Positions 25,419-33,864 are shown, numbered from the stretch's first letter. The stretch: DNA of 34,857 nt from WHTF01 sp964482425 (GCA_964482425.1 CAYZXN010000333.1:1-34857); one strand, 5' to 3'. Notes: a model not told the origin generated them from the sequence alone. Made by a program: numbers and translations.

Positions 25419-26414
25419 ATGGGAATAGATCGGCTTGTTGTTGGATTCATCCTCCAGTTGTTCGTTGTGTTCGCATTCTCGCCAGCGCTGCGCTCTGCGC
25501 TGGCGTTATCGCCCGAGGCGTTCCCCAGCAAAGCGATTACCTGGCTCGTTCCCTATTCTCCAGGAGGCGGTTTTGATCTGCACAGCCGCGCCGCAGCCCA
25601 AGGAGTGAGCAAGCATTTGGGAGTTCCCGTAATCGTTAAAAACGTGCCGGGCGCCGGCGGAGTCATCGGCTGGAATATGTTATCCGCCAGTAGTCCCGAC
25701 GGCCACACCATCGGCATGGTGAGTCTTCCCGGCGCGATCGTCTCCGAGCTTTACGGCAAGCCCAAGCCGCAGTACCGTCTCGGAGAATTGTCCTGGATCG
25801 CGCGTATCACCGACGGGCCGTATATCTGGGCGATAAGCGCTGAAACTCCCTACCGCAGTTTGGACGACATCAAACGTGCTCCGGAAATTCTGATCACCGG
25901 CACCGGCGTGGGTGCGACAGCCTGGGTGGTGGAGACTCTCAGTGCGCAGGTCATGAATATTAACCAGAGAATGATACTCGGTTACAAAAACGCTCCCGAG
26001 GCGATCTCGGCGATCCTGCGGGGCGAGGGCCACGGGCGCGCCTTCGGGATGGACTCTCCCGGACAGATGCAGTTCATTCATGACGGCAAGATGGTCCCGT
26101 TATGGATCTACGCAGATAAACGAGATCCTGAATTCCCCAACGTTCCCACCGTTGCGGAACTAGGATATCCCGAGCTGGCAGTGCTTGCAGTTAATCGCAT
26201 CATGGCGGCACCGCCGGGCGTGCCAAAGGAGCGGCTTGCCGTTTTACGCAACGCATTCGCTAAGGCAATGGCGGATGAGGACGTGCTGCAGCGCTTCAAA
26301 AAAATGGGTGCAAGGCCCGCTCCGCTGATCGGCGACGAACTGAAGCCCGTGTTAAGCAGGTTTGTCGATTTGATAAAAAAACATTCAAAGGTTTTCGCGG
26401 CCGCGGCGGGATAA
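25419..26414 (+). CDS. TctC-family (Bug) solute-binding protein 3, divergent
   Basis: A 331-residue periplasmic binding protein with a signal peptide to about residue 29. Family blocks: WLVPYSPGGGFDLHSRAAAQ, VKNVPGAGGVIGWNML, SSPDGHTIGMVSLPG, FPNVPTVAELGYPEL and AAPPGVPKERLAVLRNAFAKA. A GAGGTGA ribosome site precedes the ATG. It is transcribed away from the TctA-TctB fusion and shares its intergenic region. It is the third distinct TctC paralogue in 6 kb served by one membrane component, so it may hand a different substrate to the same permease or work as a sensor, as proposed for some Bug proteins. Confidence 0.93.
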   Translation: MGIDRLVVGFILQLFVVFAFSPALRSALALSPEAFPSKAITWLVPYSPGGGFDLHSRAAAQGVSKHLGVPVIVKNVPGAGGVIGWNMLSASSPDGHTIGMVSLPGAIVSELYGKPKPQYRLGELSWIARITDGPYIWAISAETPYRSLDDIKRAPEILITGTGVGATAWVVETLSAQVMNINQRMILGYKNAPEAISAILRGEGHGRAFGMDSPGQMQFIHDGKMVPLWIYADKRDPEFPNVPTVAELGYPELAVLAVNRIMAAPPGVPKERLAVLRNAFAKAMADEDVLQRFKKMGARPAPLIGDELKPVLSRFVDLIKKHSKVFAAAAG

Positions 26415-26532
26415 CTAATGAAGCTTCGCAAGACGAACCAAGGTTTGGCGCCGCCATAAATTTATTGCCTTTGTCACGCACCGTTGCAGGCCCGCCGCCT
26501 GCATTCGTTAATTGCTCAGAAGCGACTGTGAA

Positions 26533-26562
26533 CGCGCCGGCGGCATTTCCGCCGTCGGCGCG
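26533..26562. repeat. GC-rich hairpin, 11 paired bases with a bulge
   Basis: CGCGCC plus GGCGG pairs with CCGCC plus GGCGCG around a CATTT loop, with a 3-base bulge (GTC) on one side. It lies about 120 bases past the tctC stop. No U-run follows on either strand, so it is not a canonical terminator. Confidence 0.5.
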
Positions 26563-26762
26563 GCGTAAATGGCTTCCAGCAAGCCTTTGCCCTTGCTCAA
26601 TGTAGCGGGTTCTTAAGTCCTTATTTCTTTGGTCGCTTTCTTCCACGGCGTCAGCGCCGATTCCAGCTCTTTTCTTGTGTGATCATGGTGGGGGAGTCGA
26701 ACGATATTTTGAAGGTTTGACAAACATGGAGGAGTACAGTAATTAAGGCGCTCGTCCGCAGC

Positions 26763-26996
26763 TTGGCCGATGGAAGGACGCAGTTGAAAAAAACCACCGA
26801 GAAACCTCCGTTGATCAAACGGAAGAACTTGAGTCCGCTACGCGAAGAACTGGCGCGCTCGTCATTCCAAGAATGGATAGTCGCGTCCGCCCGCGCAAGG
26901 AAGCTGCGTCTGCGCGGCTTCAATGTCGTTGTTCCTCCGCCCCACGTCGGGCGTCCTCAACTCCTAGTCATTAGCCGGCTGGACCGTCCGTTATAA
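26763..26996 (+). CDS. Doubtful small basic ORF
   Basis: A frame of about 77 codons, Lys/Arg-rich (LKKTTEKPPLIKRKN, ARARKLRLRGF), with no recognised family. The frame is open a little further upstream, where a GGAGGAG lies 7 bases before an ATT codon, but there is no ATG or GTG; the TTG at 26763 lacks a site. It is overlapped by an equally long minus-strand frame. I list it because nothing else explains the stretch, but it may not be expressed. Confidence 0.2.
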   Translation: MADGRTQLKKTTEKPPLIKRKNLSPLREELARSSFQEWIVASARARKLRLRGFNVVVPPPHVGRPQLLVISRLDRPL

Positions 26997-27034
26997 TCGA
27001 CCGTCCTATCTGCCGTGCAGGTGAAGGTTGTGGA

Positions 27035-27319
27035 TTGTCTGGGTTTCCCTCCGTTTCACTCCAGCTGATTGGTACAAAACCGCAGATCGACTTGTGTGGC
27101 ATATTGTTTGCGGCTCGAAAACTCGTGAGCCAAAGATTATCATTGTGTGACCATTGCACACAGCCGATCGTCGGTAACACGTATCGGGTCACGAGTGAAG
27201 AGGACGGCGTCGTTGTGATGGAAATGATCGTCTGCCAGCCATGTTGCCGGGAGGCGAAAAAACTCGGACTTAAAACCGAGGAGTTCGATCCCGAGGGCCT
27301 GGCCATTTCCCGAGCTTAG
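27035..27319 (+). CDS. Small CxxC/CxxC protein, possible zinc ribbon
   Basis: Up to 94 residues. The C-terminal 60 residues look real: LCDHCTQPIVGNTYRVTSEEDG, then VVVMEMIVCQPCCREAKKLGL. Two CxxC pairs (residues 38/41 and 67/70, with a further Cys at 71) separated by a short strand region suit one zinc ion. The N-terminal 30 residues are less convincing. The start may be the TTG at 27035 or the GTG at 27125 (65 residues); neither has a strong ribosome site. No neighbour on the same strand is close enough to suggest a function. Confidence 0.55.
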   Translation: MSGFPSVSLQLIGTKPQIDLCGILFAARKLVSQRLSLCDHCTQPIVGNTYRVTSEEDGVVVMEMIVCQPCCREAKKLGLKTEEFDPEGLAISRA

Positions 27320-27662
27320 GACCTGTCCCACCACGCTGATCTACCGGCTGAAACTCTGCCGATCAGCTAAGCAGCAGGTCTCCTCGTTAGTCATACTACA
27401 GCGGCGCGTCTGAATTGCTCGCCTCGGCCGTTTTATTGAGAAACAGTCCCGCCGCACCTCCTTGGGGTTGCCGACCTTCAAAGTTCTGGAATCCGCAGAT
27501 TCAAATGTTCCCGTCCATCGTCGTATTCCGCTCGATGTCTCCGGCATCGAGCTGCGAGAGAGCGTTGTTAGTCCCTTAGGACCGTCATATACTGGCTTGC
27601 GGTGGGGAAATCACGAGCTACTTTATGGAACATAGCGGGTCATCGGCCAGCTTGGAGTGAAT
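27320..27662. other. Intergenic region upstream of the aldo/keto reductase
   Basis: About 340 bases with no convincing gene, RNA or repeat. The single minus-strand frame of about 68 codons has no family features. Confidence 0.5.
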
Positions 27663-28502
27663 ATGAGCTTGATCGCGTATAACCAGGTCCCTATCCCGTC
27701 TTTTATGTATGGCACTGCCTGGAAGAAAGAGGCTACGTCCCAACTTGTGCAATTGGCAGTGGCTGCGGGCTTCCGCGCCATTGACACCGCCAACCAACTG
27801 ATCCATTACCAGGAAGCTCTGGTCGGCGAAGCGTTGCAGGCGCTTGAAAGAAACGGAGTCGAGCGAAACAGCCTTTTCCTGCAAACCAAGTTTACTCCGG
27901 CGGGCGGGCAGGACCATCGAACACCCTATGACGCCTCGGCGGATCTCACCACTCAGGTAAATCAGTCCTTCGATAGCTCGTTGCATCATCTGCATACCGA
28001 TTATGTCGATTCGTACGTCCTCCATGCCCCGTATTCGCGGCGCGGTCTAGGGAAACCGGACTGGGAGGTATGGACGGCCATGGAAGCGCTTTATCGATCC
28101 GGGAAAGCCAGAATGATCGGCATCAGTAATATTACGGCGGAACAACTCAGCCAGTTGTGCGAACAGGCAAAATATAAACCAATGGTCGTACAAAACCGTT
28201 GTTTTGCCGTGCTTGGATGGGACGCAGAAGTAAGAGAGATTTGCCGAGACAACGGCATCCTCTATCAAGGCTTCTCGCTGCTGACCGCTAACAGGGAAGT
28301 CCTTACCGCTCCGGAAGTTCAAGCCATTGCCCGACGGTTAGGCGCTGGCGTCGCCCAGGTCATCTTTCGCTTTGCCATGCAGGTCGGCATGCTGCCGTTG
28401 ACCGGAACGACAAGCCAACAGCACATGAAAGAAGATCTGCAGGCCGACCAGCTTCAACTCTCCAGCGAAGAGGTCCGGCGGATCGAGACCCTAACGCTGT
28501 AA
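27663..28502 (+). CDS. Aldo/keto reductase
   Basis: A 279-residue NAD(P)H-dependent oxidoreductase with a TIM-barrel fold, reducing carbonyls to alcohols. The catalytic tetrad is visible: D41 in AIDTAN, Y49 in HYQEALVG, K76 in LFLQTKF, and H121 in VDSYVLHAPY. Cofactor-side blocks are ARMIGISNITAEQL and MVVQNRC. The DTANQxxHYQEA form, instead of DTAxxYGNE, places it in a subgroup shared with fungal-type AKRs. The ATG at 27663 has TTGGAG 6 bases upstream and is preferred to the GTG two codons earlier. The gene stands alone and converges on the Tgt fusion. Its substrate is unknown. Confidence 0.9.
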   Translation: MSLIAYNQVPIPSFMYGTAWKKEATSQLVQLAVAAGFRAIDTANQLIHYQEALVGEALQALERNGVERNSLFLQTKFTPAGGQDHRTPYDASADLTTQVNQSFDSSLHHLHTDYVDSYVLHAPYSRRGLGKPDWEVWTAMEALYRSGKARMIGISNITAEQLSQLCEQAKYKPMVVQNRCFAVLGWDAEVREICRDNGILYQGFSLLTANREVLTAPEVQAIARRLGAGVAQVIFRFAMQVGMLPLTGTTSQQHMKEDLQADQLQLSSEEVRRIETLTL

Positions 28503-28554
28503 TCGGCAACCTCGTGCGAATCTCATTGATCACTCAAACATGCCGAATTTTTGA

Positions 28555-30684
28555 TTAAGATTCGGTTCGCAACGATCGATAAACGCCATCGTCAACCGGT
28601 GAGAATTGCCGGTGGTTTTCGATACGCTTTTCAAAAGCACCTTTTTCTTCATTCGAAAGAATCGCCGGGAATTTTGCGCCGCTGCGCCGCCAGCGTGTAA
28701 GCCATGCCTGTCCCAACAGTGCTGGAGTTAACGGATGATCTGCGGCTCCAGTGATGCTGGTGAAAGCGATGGTCGTGTCCGACTTGGGGCCGATGCCGGC
28801 GCCTGCGGCGACAAAAAAACCCGCTGCCAATAGAGAAGCTCTTACGGCCGTCGAAGACGAGTAGGTATAGAGCTCCGTTGATTTAGGCCGGCAGCGCTCG
28901 AAAATTCGTGAGAAGATTTGGCTGGTCCAGAGCGTGGGGTCTGTTTTGTACGAGAATGGATCGTAGAAAATAAGATCAGGAACCCTGGCGCAGTCCAAGC
29001 AAACCGAAAAATCCCCTTTGAGAAGCTCCCAGCGTAGTAAGTCCGAGGCATGTTTCCATTGGCCGTTGTCAAGGATTCGGTACGGCGCCGCATGCCGGAG
29101 GTGAGAGAAGGTTCGGGGATTCTTGGCTGCAAGAGTGAGCGCATCGAGATCGCATTCGAAGCTTACCAGGTGCATGGGACGAAGCGACCTCTCGCCCATT
29201 TCGGTATAACACTTCTCGAAACACTGAACAGCGGCCATCGCGTTTGACGCTGCGCCCAAGCCGACGTCCCAGATCACCAGCTCGTGGGTTGTGCTCTCTT
29301 GCGTCGATAAACGAGAGGCGAGCGATGACTGGCTGACGTAGAGTTTATTGGCCTCGTCGCTTGGCCGATTCACGGAATGCATGACCTCGCCCGAACTGAG
29401 CTGGCGGATGCTGGCGAAGCCTTGAGGAGAGATGTGGATCTCATAATCCCCCAGGCGATCGCATTGAGTTGTCCTGGCTTTTTTAGGAGGGTGGCCCGGG
29501 TGGTCTTCATCGATCCGCACCAGCTCAAGTCTTTTCTCTTCGTAGAAGGACAGAAAGTCATCACGCAGAATGCTTTCCCTGATCTCTGTCATCAAGCGAT
29601 GATAGAAAGCTAGGTTGTGAACGCCCAACAGATGACCACCCAGGAACTCATCGCATTTGACCAGGTGGTGAATGTAGGCGCGCGTGAACTGTTTGCAGGC
29701 GGGGCAAGCGCACCGGGCATCGAGGGGCGCATGGGAAAATTTGTGCACCGAGCGGCGCAACTGCAGCTTGCCGTGAGAGGTAAAGGCCACTCCGCGTTGC
29801 CCCAGTTGCGACGGGATAATGCAGTCGAACATATCGATACCGCGGTAAACACCCTCCAGAATATCGATGGGCGTGCCCACGCCCATGAGGTAGCGAGGAA
29901 GATTTTTCGGCAGATGTTCGGTCACCAGTTCCGTCATGTCGCCACGCTGGCGATGACTTTCGCCTACGGCCAGCCCGCCGATGGCCACGCCGTCGAACGG
30001 TAGCGAGCTCAAGAAGCCAGCGCTCCTGGCTCTGAGATCGGCATGGCACGCTCCCTGAACGATTCCAAACAGCGCCTGGTGCGAGTCGGCTCGCGCGCGC
30101 AGCGAGCGCTCGGCCCACCGATGGGTGAGCTCCATGGCCGCGCGCGCCTCAGCGTGAGAGCCGGTTGACGGAATGCACTGATCGAGAGCCATCATGATGT
30201 CGCTGCCGATCGCCTTCTGCATCTCGATGCTGGATTCGGGAGAAAGCAGATGCGATCTCCCGTCCACGTAACTGCGAAAATGAGCGCCCTCTTCAGTCAG
30301 CTCCCTGGCGCGCGGCAAAGAGAAAATTTGAAAGCCGCCGGAGTCCGTCAGCACGGGACCGTCCCAGTTCATGAATCGGTGAATGCCTCCGAACGTCTTC
30401 AAAACATCAGGGCCGGGACGAAGAAGTAAATGGTAGGTGTTGGCCAAGATAATGCGCGCTCCGGCCGCCTTTAGACTGTCGACCGTCTGTCCTTTTACCG
30501 CCGCCTGCGTTCCCACAGGCATGAAAAGCGGCGTCCCGACCTCGCCGTGAAGAGTCTGAAACTTCGCCGCGCGTCCTTTTGAACCGCCGGACTCCTTCTC
30601 CACAACGAAGTTCAGGCGGCCTCCGCGAGATCGCAGGGCGTCCTTCAGCGGGAAAGTTTTAGGGACGCGAGGATCTTCCAGCAT
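28555..30684 (-). CDS. Fusion of tRNA-guanine transglycosylase (Tgt) and MnmC-like methyltransferase
   Basis: A 709-residue two-domain enzyme, nearly twice the length of normal Tgt. Residues 25-390 are Tgt, which exchanges G34 for a 7-deazaguanine in GUN anticodons: FMPVGTQAAVKG, LTDSGGFQIFSL with Asp114, GGLAVGE, GIDMFDC with likely nucleophile Asp287, and a zinc site of C325, C327, C330 and H356. The usual PTRxARNG is here PSQLGQRG (291-298). Residues 400-710 match the MnmC/DUF752 methyltransferase: WDVGLGAASNA at 472, SFECD at 508, DLIFYDPFSYKTDP at 570, then TYSSSTAVRASLLAAGFFV. MnmC methylates nm5U34 in other tRNAs. Both domains therefore act on the wobble base. The ATG is preceded by a duplicated GAGGAATTAAG. 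Confidence 0.93.
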   Translation of the reverse strand: MLEDPRVPKTFPLKDALRSRGGRLNFVVEKESGGSKGRAAKFQTLHGEVGTPLFMPVGTQAAVKGQTVDSLKAAGARIILANTYHLLLRPGPDVLKTFGGIHRFMNWDGPVLTDSGGFQIFSLPRARELTEEGAHFRSYVDGRSHLLSPESSIEMQKAIGSDIMMALDQCIPSTGSHAEARAAMELTHRWAERSLRARADSHQALFGIVQGACHADLRARSAGFLSSLPFDGVAIGGLAVGESHRQRGDMTELVTEHLPKNLPRYLMGVGTPIDILEGVYRGIDMFDCIIPSQLGQRGVAFTSHGKLQLRRSVHKFSHAPLDARCACPACKQFTRAYIHHLVKCDEFLGGHLLGVHNLAFYHRLMTEIRESILRDDFLSFYEEKRLELVRIDEDHPGHPPKKARTTQCDRLGDYEIHISPQGFASIRQLSSGEVMHSVNRPSDEANKLYVSQSSLASRLSTQESTTHELVIWDVGLGAASNAMAAVQCFEKCYTEMGERSLRPMHLVSFECDLDALTLAAKNPRTFSHLRHAAPYRILDNGQWKHASDLLRWELLKGDFSVCLDCARVPDLIFYDPFSYKTDPTLWTSQIFSRIFERCRPKSTELYTYSSSTAVRASLLAAGFFVAAGAGIGPKSDTTIAFTSITGAADHPLTPALLGQAWLTRWRRSGAKFPAILSNEEKGAFEKRIENHRQFSPVDDGVYRSLRTES

Positions 30685-30688
30685 CTCT

Positions 30689-30710
30689 CTTAATTCCTCC
30701 TTAATTCCTC
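30689..30710. repeat. Perfect tandem 11-bp repeat in the tgt-fusion leader
   Basis: On the minus strand GAGGAATTAAG occurs twice in a row, ending 4 bases before the ATG. Each copy carries a GAGG ribosome-site core, so the leader has two potential Shine-Dalgarno sequences. Simple slippage or duplication would explain it. An effect on translation rate is possible. Confidence 0.7.
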
Positions 30711-30978
30711 GCTAGCTCAACCTGCGTGCACAAAAATTTTCAGCCATAACAGGCGATCATCGTAGCGAAAAATCGCGTCAATTAGAATCCGGGATATCAT
30801 CTGTATTATGAGACCAGCCACGCGCAGGCGGCGGCATCGCAGATAAACATAGTGGCAACCCGGTGTGGTTTTCAATCTCCGCTTCGATGCCGGGATGTGT
30901 GAGGGTTACGGGTTCCCGGGAAGTGAATTATCTTTCAAAAAGCCGCGCATTGTTGTAAGCCAACGGCAGGAGGGATTT

Positions 30979-32067
30979 ATGCTGCTCATCAACAACCAAG
31001 AAGTGGAAAAGCTCTTCGATATGAAATCGTGTCTCGAAGCTTTGGAAGACGGATATGACGACCTGCTCAAAGGCGATGCAGTGTATCGTCCGCGCCTGGA
31101 TCTGTGGATGCCGTGCGATAGGCCGGACGGTTATTGGCGCTGGGGCACGATGGAGGGCGCGAGCCGCAAGATCGGCGTGTTTGCAATCCGCATGAAGTCC
31201 GATGTTGTTTACTGGCCCAACGGCGACACCGAAGAAAAATACTGCATGCAGCCGGGGACGTGGTGTGGGCTGGTGATGGTTTTTAGCGTGCGCAACGGCG
31301 AACCCCTGGCGATCATCAATGACGGTTTGCTGCAACATATGCGGGTAGGCGGCTGCGCTGGTCTGGGGGTGAAGTATCTGGCGCGCGCAGACGCCTCCGA
31401 TGTCGGCATCTTCGGTTCCGGCGGCATGGCGCGCAGTTATTTGGAAGCCTTTTACGAGGTGCGAAAATTAAAACGGGTGCGGGTTTACAGTCCGACCAAG
31501 GCGCATCGCGAAGCGTTCGCCCGAGAGATGACCGGCAAATTGGATCTGGAAGTCGTAGCTGTTGATGCGCCGGAGAAAGTCGTGCGTGATGCCGATATCG
31601 TCGCCACGTGCACTGACTCCACCCGAACGGTCTTCGATGAACCGGAATGGCTGAAGGAGGGCGCGCATATCACCTGCGTGCGCGCCTGCGAAGTGGGGCC
31701 GAAGGTGATTGAGCGCTGTGATCTGTCTGTGAAGCTCGGCCGCAACACCATCGAGGCCATGGACGAAGGTATGATCCGATTGCACGGTAACGTCGGCTAC
31801 ATTGCCGGTCAACCCGACGAGCGCAGCCGTATTCCCAATCCTTCGGTGGATAACTACAAAGGCGATTACTTCAAATACTTCATGGACGTGCGCGCCGGAA
31901 GAGCGCCGGGACGGGCGAACGACAAGCAGGTGACGTTTTTCATCAACGCCGGCACCCAGGGGCTGCAGTTTGCCGCCTGCGCCGGAAAGGTCGTCGAGCT
32001 GGCGAAGCAGAAAAAAGTCGGACGCGAATTGCCCACCGAGTGGTTCTTGCAGGATATCCGGGATTGA
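30979..32067 (+). CDS. Ornithine cyclodeaminase/mu-crystallin family protein
   Basis: A 362-residue NAD(P)-binding protein. Known members are ornithine cyclodeaminase, alanine dehydrogenase and imine reductases. The dinucleotide-binding loop is GIFGSGGMA at 143-151. Lys73 and Arg122 sit where substrate-binding residues are expected. The family's R-T-A-A run is here MRVGGCAG, and the segment that normally reads GADxPGK is ACEVGPK (236-242), with Glu238 in place of the catalytic Asp by eye. That argues against a plain ornithine cyclodeaminase. The ATG at 30979 has AGGAGGG 4-5 bases upstream; a longer frame to 30865 lacks such a site. It is divergent from the Tgt fusion and ends 8 bases from the converging metallopeptidase gene. 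Confidence 0.87.
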   Translation: MLLINNQEVEKLFDMKSCLEALEDGYDDLLKGDAVYRPRLDLWMPCDRPDGYWRWGTMEGASRKIGVFAIRMKSDVVYWPNGDTEEKYCMQPGTWCGLVMVFSVRNGEPLAIINDGLLQHMRVGGCAGLGVKYLARADASDVGIFGSGGMARSYLEAFYEVRKLKRVRVYSPTKAHREAFAREMTGKLDLEVVAVDAPEKVVRDADIVATCTDSTRTVFDEPEWLKEGAHITCVRACEVGPKVIERCDLSVKLGRNTIEAMDEGMIRLHGNVGYIAGQPDERSRIPNPSVDNYKGDYFKYFMDVRAGRAPGRANDKQVTFFINAGTQGLQFAACAGKVVELAKQKKVGRELPTEWFLQDIRD

Positions 32068-32075
32068 ACTCGCGC

Positions 32076-32444
32076 TCAATATCCGAGCTTTTCGATTTCC
32101 TCGTCGTCCATACCGAAATAGTGGGCGATCTCATGAATGACGGTCAGGCGGATCTGCTCGCGCAGATCGTCGGGGTCTGGAAAGTCCTCGACCAGAGGCT
32201 CGAAAAAGAGCGTGATTTTATCCGGCAGGAGCGGCGGATCGAATGCGGAGCGATCGGGTAGAGGAATGCCTTCGTAAAGCCCATAGAGAACCTCATCGTC
32301 CTCATCGAGTTCCATCTCCCGCAGTTGGCGCTTGCTCGGCCGCTTCTGCACGACGATTTCGACGTTGCGCAACTGATCGCGAAACTCGTCCGGCAGTTCG
32401 TCGAGCACGCGCGCGGCTTCTTCTCTTATTTCTTTGGCGTTCAA
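32076..32444 (-). CDS. Zincin-like metallopeptidase family protein
   Basis: A 122-residue minimal metalloprotease of the PF06262 (Zincin_1, 'possible zinc metallopeptidase') type. The zinc motif HEIAHYFGMDDEEIEKLGY lies at the very C-terminus, with HExxH and a third acidic ligand further on. The N-terminal half is acidic. Upstream DPPLLPDKITLFFEPLVED is also typical. Substrates are unknown for the family. The start is TTG with a weak site. It is divergent from mltA, with only 47 bases between the two starts. Confidence 0.88.
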   Translation of the reverse strand: MNAKEIREEAARVLDELPDEFRDQLRNVEIVVQKRPSKRQLREMELDEDDEVLYGLYEGIPLPDRSAFDPPLLPDKITLFFEPLVEDFPDPDDLREQIRLTVIHEIAHYFGMDDEEIEKLGY

Positions 32445-32491
32445 TGTTAAAATGCTTGCACGAAATCGGTTTGTGCTTCAAGGGAGTATTC

Positions 32492-33670
32492 GTGCGTCTG
32501 ACGATCCCACTGTTGACCGCTTTGCTATTCTGCGTGCCGATCAGAGCTCATCTCGCTCACGGTCAGAGCGCTACGATTACCCCGCCCATTACAGACGATC
32601 TCGACCGGGAATCGCTTCGAGTGGCGATCGGCCGCAGCATGGCTTACCTGGCCAAGCTTCCGCCAAATCGTCCGGTTGGAGAGCAACCTCGCCGTTTCAC
32701 CGCCCAAGAAATTTCCGATGGCCTTGCCGCTTTCGACAAATTGCTCGACCGATGGGACTGCTGGTCGTGTCTAGTCGAGGAATTCAACTCGCGTTTCGAA
32801 TTGGTGCCGTCGAGCAACGATGATGAGCGAAAGGAGGTACTGTTTACCGGTTATTATCAACCGGTCATCGATGGCAGCTTGGTTGAAACCGCCGAATACC
32901 GCTATCCGCTTTATGCCAAGCCTGCAGATCTGATTACGGTTGAACAAATTACTTCCGCGCTGGCCCAAAACGTGAGACGGATCACCGGACGCATTGAGAA
33001 CGGCGTGGTCACACCCTACTATAGCCGGCGCGAAATCGACGAACTCGGTTCGCTGCACGGTCGCGGTCTTGAAATTGCCTGGGTGAAAGATCCGGTCGAC
33101 CTGTTCTTTTTGCACATCCAGGGTTCAGGCATCTTGCGGTTGACTGACGGCAAACAGATCCACGTCGGTTATGCCGGACAAAACGGCAGGCCATACCGGA
33201 GTATCGGGAGGTTGCTTATCGATCAGGGCAAGATCCCCGCCGAAGAAATGTCGATGCAGCGACTCCGGCGGTACCTGGCTGAGTACCCCGATGAACGCAG
33301 CGAGATCATGTCTTATAACGAGAGCTATGTGTTCTTTAGCATAAATCAGGAGGGGCCGTTGGGGAGCCTGGAGGTTCCTGTGACAGCAGGACGATCCATG
33401 GCTACCGATTCGCGGCTGTTTCCCAAGGGAGCGCTCGCCCTGATTTATACATTGGATCCGGTTCTCGGCAGCGCCGGGCAACTGCTTGGCTGGCGTCCCG
33501 TGGTCAGATTTGTTCTTAACCAGGACACCGGCGGCGCAATCCGTGGTTTTCAACGGGCCGACCTGTACTTCGGCACCGGCGATGAATCCGGTGCGCGCGC
33601 GGGCTATATGAACAGTCCGGGGAAAATCTACTTTGTGTCTTTGAAAAAACAACGTGATGTACTTTATTAG
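32492..33670 (+). CDS. mltA: Membrane-bound lytic murein transglycosylase MltA
   Basis: A 392-residue enzyme that cleaves peptidoglycan glycan strands to leave 1,6-anhydro ends. A signal peptide occupies about residues 1-25. The MltA domain follows, with FTGYYQPVIDGS, RYPLYAKP, GRGLEIAWVKDPVDLFFLHIQGSG and VGYAGQNGRPYRSIGR. The C-terminal 3D domain contains QDTGGAIRGFQRADLYFGTG and RAGYMNSPGKIYFV, the part holding the catalytic Asp. No lipobox Cys is visible after the signal, so it may be periplasmic and not lipid-anchored. The GTG start has AAGGGAG 5 bases upstream; a longer frame to 32243 overlaps the divergent gene and is rejected. A DCWSC pair near residue 90 is unusual. Confidence 0.94.
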   Translation: MRLTIPLLTALLFCVPIRAHLAHGQSATITPPITDDLDRESLRVAIGRSMAYLAKLPPNRPVGEQPRRFTAQEISDGLAAFDKLLDRWDCWSCLVEEFNSRFELVPSSNDDERKEVLFTGYYQPVIDGSLVETAEYRYPLYAKPADLITVEQITSALAQNVRRITGRIENGVVTPYYSRREIDELGSLHGRGLEIAWVKDPVDLFFLHIQGSGILRLTDGKQIHVGYAGQNGRPYRSIGRLLIDQGKIPAEEMSMQRLRRYLAEYPDERSEIMSYNESYVFFSINQEGPLGSLEVPVTAGRSMATDSRLFPKGALALIYTLDPVLGSAGQLLGWRPVVRFVLNQDTGGAIRGFQRADLYFGTGDESGARAGYMNSPGKIYFVSLKKQRDVLY

Positions 33671-33723
33671 CGTGGCCGTTAAGGATCAGCGACCCCTGAG
33701 ATATTCGCCTTTATCTGAGCTGC

Positions 33724-33739
33724 CTGCGTAGCGACGCGG
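33724..33739 (+). terminator. Possible terminator of mltA
   Basis: CTGCGT/ACGCGG makes a 6-bp stem (one G-T pair) with a 4-base AGCG loop, followed by CTTTCTTTCTGTG. It lies about 53 bases past the mltA stop. The U tract is interrupted by C, so efficiency is doubtful. Confidence 0.4.
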
Positions 33740-33864
33740 CTTTCTTTCTGTGTAGTCGTTTGTTGATCGTTCTTTGCCCTGGACGCCCGTTTTGACGTCG
33801 CGCTGCGGCGCCGGTTCTTGAAGCGCTACCGCTGAGAGGCGTAGCTTGTTAGAATTACATCGCT

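Larger units (their letters stand above)
26415..27034. other. 620-base gene-poor region after the third tctC
   Basis: No convincing gene. It holds a strong GC hairpin at 26533-26562, a stretch at 26686-26702 that resembles a tRNA 3' end on the minus strand, and a doubtful basic ORF at 26763-26996. Overlapping frames exist on both strands without family matches, which is typical of non-coding or decayed sequence. Confidence 0.5.

Noticed and set aside
26686..26702. Minus-strand GTTCGACTCCCCCACCA, resembling a tRNA 3' end
   Set aside because: The bases before it (AATATC) cannot pair to form a T-stem and there is no acceptor, D or anticodon arm. A remnant of an integration site is conceivable but unsupported.
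26651..26923. 90-codon minus-strand frame in the gene-poor region
   Set aside because: No ribosome site or family features, and it overlaps another equally weak frame on the plus strand.
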